A stretch of DNA of 64,000 nt from Gammaproteobacteria bacterium (GTDB taxonomy: Bacteria; Pseudomonadota; Gammaproteobacteria; Ga0077536), in NCBI GenBank assembly GCA_009692365.1, contig SHZJ01000006.1, forward strand, positions 54,539-118,538, read 5' to 3'. A model generated the notes under the pieces. That model was given only the letters and a program-made list of their open reading frames with translations, was not told the origin of the DNA and ran no database searches. Below are positions 61,813-64,000 of the stretch, piece by piece; position 1 is the first letter of the stretch, and each line of letters opens with the position of its first letter. The position numbers and the translations under genes were made by a program.

Positions 61813-61915
61813 TTCGAGTCTGACCCTAATTTATATATGTACGAATTCGAGTCTGACCCTAATTTATAAATTCGAGTCTGACCCTAATTTATAGAGTCTG
61901 ACCCTAATTTATAAA
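61811..61915 (-). repeat. Downstream inverted REP repeats
   Basis: Four copies of (ATTC)GAGTCTGACCCTAATTTAT in tandem, inverse to the upstream units. They pair with the upstream copies to delimit the element. The last copy supplies the stop codon of the neighbouring minus-strand gene. Confidence 0.88.
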
Positions 61916-63376
61916 TTTAGAGGCCGGGGTCTGGGGTGTAATCTGCCATGCTTGTAACACCTCGAGCAGCCACGCCGTGCGGTCCTCGCGCAGCGCCAGA
62001 TCGCGCAGGCTGGGGGCTAGATAAGCGGCGTACTCTTCGAGGGACCACACCTGTTTGATACGCAAGGGCTGCGGGTTTCCGGTAACGGGCAGGTCGCGCT
62101 CGGTGTCGATCACCTGACCACTCTGGTCGCGGCGCCGCGCCAGCGCCAGCGCCGTGCACAGATGGCGAAACACCTCCCCCCCCACCGCGACCTGTGCCTG
62201 CGCCCAACGCAACCAGTAAGCCACCGCCCCATGCCGCAAGAGCGCAGTGTGTACCTGCGCCGCCACCGCGATTTGGTCCGGGGTTAACAACACCCGCAAC
62301 GCGTCCTGCTGGGGCCAAAAACGCTGCTCGCCCATCGCCACCAGCGCGCCAAACGCCGCGCCGGGATTGGCAATCCCGCCGTGCTTGAGGAGTTCGCCCA
62401 GTTCGCTGAGCGCGTGTGACGCCCCGTTCTCTAACCAAGGTGAGTGGGCGATGAAATCGATGGTGGCGGCGGTGACCACTTGCGCCACGGGATCTTTTAC
62501 CACGATGGGCAGCAGGACCACCGCGTGCACCGAGGCATCTTGAACATAACCCGCCAGCTCTAGCACCAGTTGGGTGCGCTGGTCGGCGCTCGTGAGCGGC
62601 ACGGCGTAGCCATACAGTGCGGCCAGTGGCGCAATATCGTGCGCGTTGACCTCCCGGCCGTAGAGCATCAGGCAGTGGCGCAGGACATTGAGCAGTTCAT
62701 CACCCGCCAAGTCGCGCCACGCGCCGCCGTGGAGCCGCTGCCTGACTTCCTGCGCCGACGCCGGCGACCAGGCGGCGGCCGGCGGGGCGTGGTCGGACGG
62801 CGGCTCGGGCCACCACACACTGGCCACTAGGGTGTCGGTCAGAAACGTCTGCAGGGCTTCTACCGGGAGCACGACCGGGAGCACCGAGACTTCGCTGGCG
62901 GTCTGCCAAGCTTGCAGCAGTGCGTTGAGCGTGGGCCAGACGTGGGCCGCCGACAGTGCCTGCCCGGCGAGTTCACGCGCCTGCGCCGGGGCATGACCAA
63001 AGTGCGCGAACAGGCTGGCCGCCACCTCGCTGCGTTGTTCAACGCTCACCATCTCCCCCAGGAGTACCAACGCGGGCGAGGCCTCACCCACGCGGGCCAC
63101 TAGGGGCTGGAATACCTGCAGGGGGTTCCAGACCTCGCCCACGCTAAACCACCCCGTCTGCTGCACCCGTTGGCCAAAAGGGTCGAGCGTGACCGCCAGC
63201 AAAGGCTGGGCTGCACCCGCCTGCGACGCCCCTAGGGTGGCGACGAACGACAAGCTAGGGCGGGTGGAATCCAGCGTGCCCAGCGCAAAAAAAACGGCCA
63301 GACGGGCATTACGAATAGCCTCGAAGCTAAGGTCTAAGGGCTCCTCCAGCAGTTCCAGCGGGCAGTGAACGGGCAT
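61904..63376 (-). CDS. Hypothetical protein, 3' end altered by REP element
   Basis: A 490-residue, mostly alpha-helical, Ala/Leu-rich cytosolic-type protein without signal peptide or membrane helices. Segments such as LFAHFGHAPAQARELAGQALS and GEVFRHLCTALALARRRDQSGQVI suggest helical repeats, but I recognise no family. The last four codons and the stop come from the REP repeat, so the natural C-terminus was probably longer or different. The ATG at 63376 has an AGGAG site; another ATG at 63412 is possible. Confidence 0.7.
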   Translation of the reverse strand: MPVHCPLELLEEPLDLSFEAIRNARLAVFFALGTLDSTRPSLSFVATLGASQAGAAQPLLAVTLDPFGQRVQQTGWFSVGEVWNPLQVFQPLVARVGEASPALVLLGEMVSVEQRSEVAASLFAHFGHAPAQARELAGQALSAAHVWPTLNALLQAWQTASEVSVLPVVLPVEALQTFLTDTLVASVWWPEPPSDHAPPAAAWSPASAQEVRQRLHGGAWRDLAGDELLNVLRHCLMLYGREVNAHDIAPLAALYGYAVPLTSADQRTQLVLELAGYVQDASVHAVVLLPIVVKDPVAQVVTAATIDFIAHSPWLENGASHALSELGELLKHGGIANPGAAFGALVAMGEQRFWPQQDALRVLLTPDQIAVAAQVHTALLRHGAVAYWLRWAQAQVAVGGEVFRHLCTALALARRRDQSGQVIDTERDLPVTGNPQPLRIKQVWSLEEYAAYLAPSLRDLALREDRTAWLLEVLQAWQITPQTPASKFIN

Positions 63377-63707
63377 TCCAATTTTTCTCCTGAGGGTCGC
63401 TGCGGCAAACAATCCTGGCGGGTATTATCGGCGGCAACAGCGACCACCACGACCCCCCCGGGGCGGCCGGCGCTGAGACTCACCCGGGCTGGCCAACTGC
63501 TACTACTGGAGCGACCGGCATAACGGCCTTGGTGGCATATGGTGTTCGCAAATACTGCCCTTCAGGGACATCGGATCCGATCCCGGCGATGTCAATTTCG
63601 AGGGCACGGTGTATCGACATTTACGCACGACCTGACGCCCGCATTAACGGCTGGACGTGGGCGACTGGCTCGGCCGACACGTTACGATTCCAAATTGGGA
63701 GGTGGCG

Positions 63708-64000
63708 ATGAAAAATATTGTAATTCTGGGTGGCGGCTTCGCTGGCCTCTGGGCCGCCCTCACTGCGGCGCGGGAAGTCGCCCACGCCAATGCTACGGCC
63801 ACCATCGGCATCACGCTGGTTTCGCGCGATCCATTTCTCACCGTGCGACCACGGCTCTACGAAGCTTTTCATGCAGGCCTGCGCGCGCCGCTGGCCCCCA
63901 CGCTGGCACCCTTGAACGTCCAACTGGTGACCGGCGAGGTGTTGGCGGTGGCGCCGGCGGCACAGCGCGTCAGCCTGCGCCATGCCGATGGCCGCGAGGA
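63708..64000 (+). CDS. NAD(P)/FAD-dependent oxidoreductase, Ndh-like (partial)
   Basis: The first 97 residues of a type II NADH dehydrogenase-like flavoprotein that runs off the window. The FAD Rossmann motif is GGGFAGLWAA (8-17), and LVSRDPFLTVRPRLYEA matches the Ndh family signature. It would pass electrons from NADH to quinone at the membrane. The ATG has a GGGAGGTGG ribosome-binding site. The gap from 63377 to 63707 shows nothing else. Confidence 0.85.
   Translation, partial: MKNIVILGGGFAGLWAALTAAREVAHANATATIGITLVSRDPFLTVRPRLYEAFHAGLRAPLAPTLAPLNVQLVTGEVLAVAPAAQRVSLRHADGRE

Larger units (their letters stand above)
60881..61915 (+). mobile_element. REP/RAYT element
   Basis: A REP-associated tyrosine transposase gene flanked by its repeats: three copies of ATTAAATAGGGTCAGACTC(G) upstream and four copies of GAGTCTGACCCTAATTTAT downstream in inverted orientation. 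Boundaries are set at the outermost repeats. Confidence 0.85.

Overview
The window is a high-GC, gene-dense bacterial chromosome segment. The mix of genes points to a gammaproteobacterium with an aerobic degradative lifestyle: an RND pump and an EmrAB-NodT pump, lipobox lipoproteins, ArfB, a REP-associated transposase, and many oxidoreductases of hydrocarbon, terpenoid or steroid catabolism. No rRNA or tRNA was recognised, so a genus cannot be named. Most intergenic gaps are short, and several genes start with GTG, TTG or possibly CTG.

Layout. 0.1-8.1 kb: catabolic genes (MFS permease, NTF2-like protein, SDR, epoxide hydrolase, luciferase-like monooxygenase, HAD, Baeyer-Villiger monooxygenase) plus arfB. 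8.1-13.8 kb: envelope proteins (DUF3014 protein, Gly/His-rich secreted protein, glycine-zipper lipoprotein, two small secreted proteins, sterol-desaturase-like hydroxylase) and an aldo/keto reductase. 13.9-18.8 kb: RND efflux operon with an unknown exported third gene. 19.2-19.8 and 23.3-23.9 kb: two mosaic repeat arrays in opposite orientation that share an 18-bp core and bracket a DedA-like gene and the arsenate-resistance pair gap-arsJ. 24-30.7 kb: glyoxalase II-like hydrolase, LysR regulator beside a small membrane protein, MFS permease, second luciferase-like enzyme, cbtBA, LPG-synthase-like membrane protein. 30.7-41 kb: FemAB/GNAT-like protein, aldehyde:ferredoxin oxidoreductase, SDR, cysteine-less thiolase-like protein, GST, AI-2E family protein, serine hydrolase, hot-dog dehydratase. 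41-45.9 kb: marR-nodT-emrA-emrB efflux operon. 46.4-50.4 kb: amidase, methyltransferase, GT4 glycosyltransferase.

50.5-57.5 kb is the most interesting part. It holds a decayed AraC regulator diverging from a decayed GST, two limonene-epoxide-hydrolase-like paralogues, and a betaine-lipid cluster (btaA, btaB, and a broken PlcP-like metallophosphoesterase). The divergent promoter between btaA and a HAD phosphatase carries 11-bp phased TGTCA repeats on both strands, which look like back-to-back Pho boxes. Together with the GT4 glycosyltransferase upstream, this suggests a phosphate-starvation membrane-lipid remodelling module that has lost its phospholipase.

57.6-64 kb: ThDP-dependent decarboxylase, third luciferase-like enzyme, a REP/RAYT element with a duplicated leader inserted against the 3' end of an unknown 490-residue gene, and the start of an NADH dehydrogenase-like flavoprotein that runs off the window.
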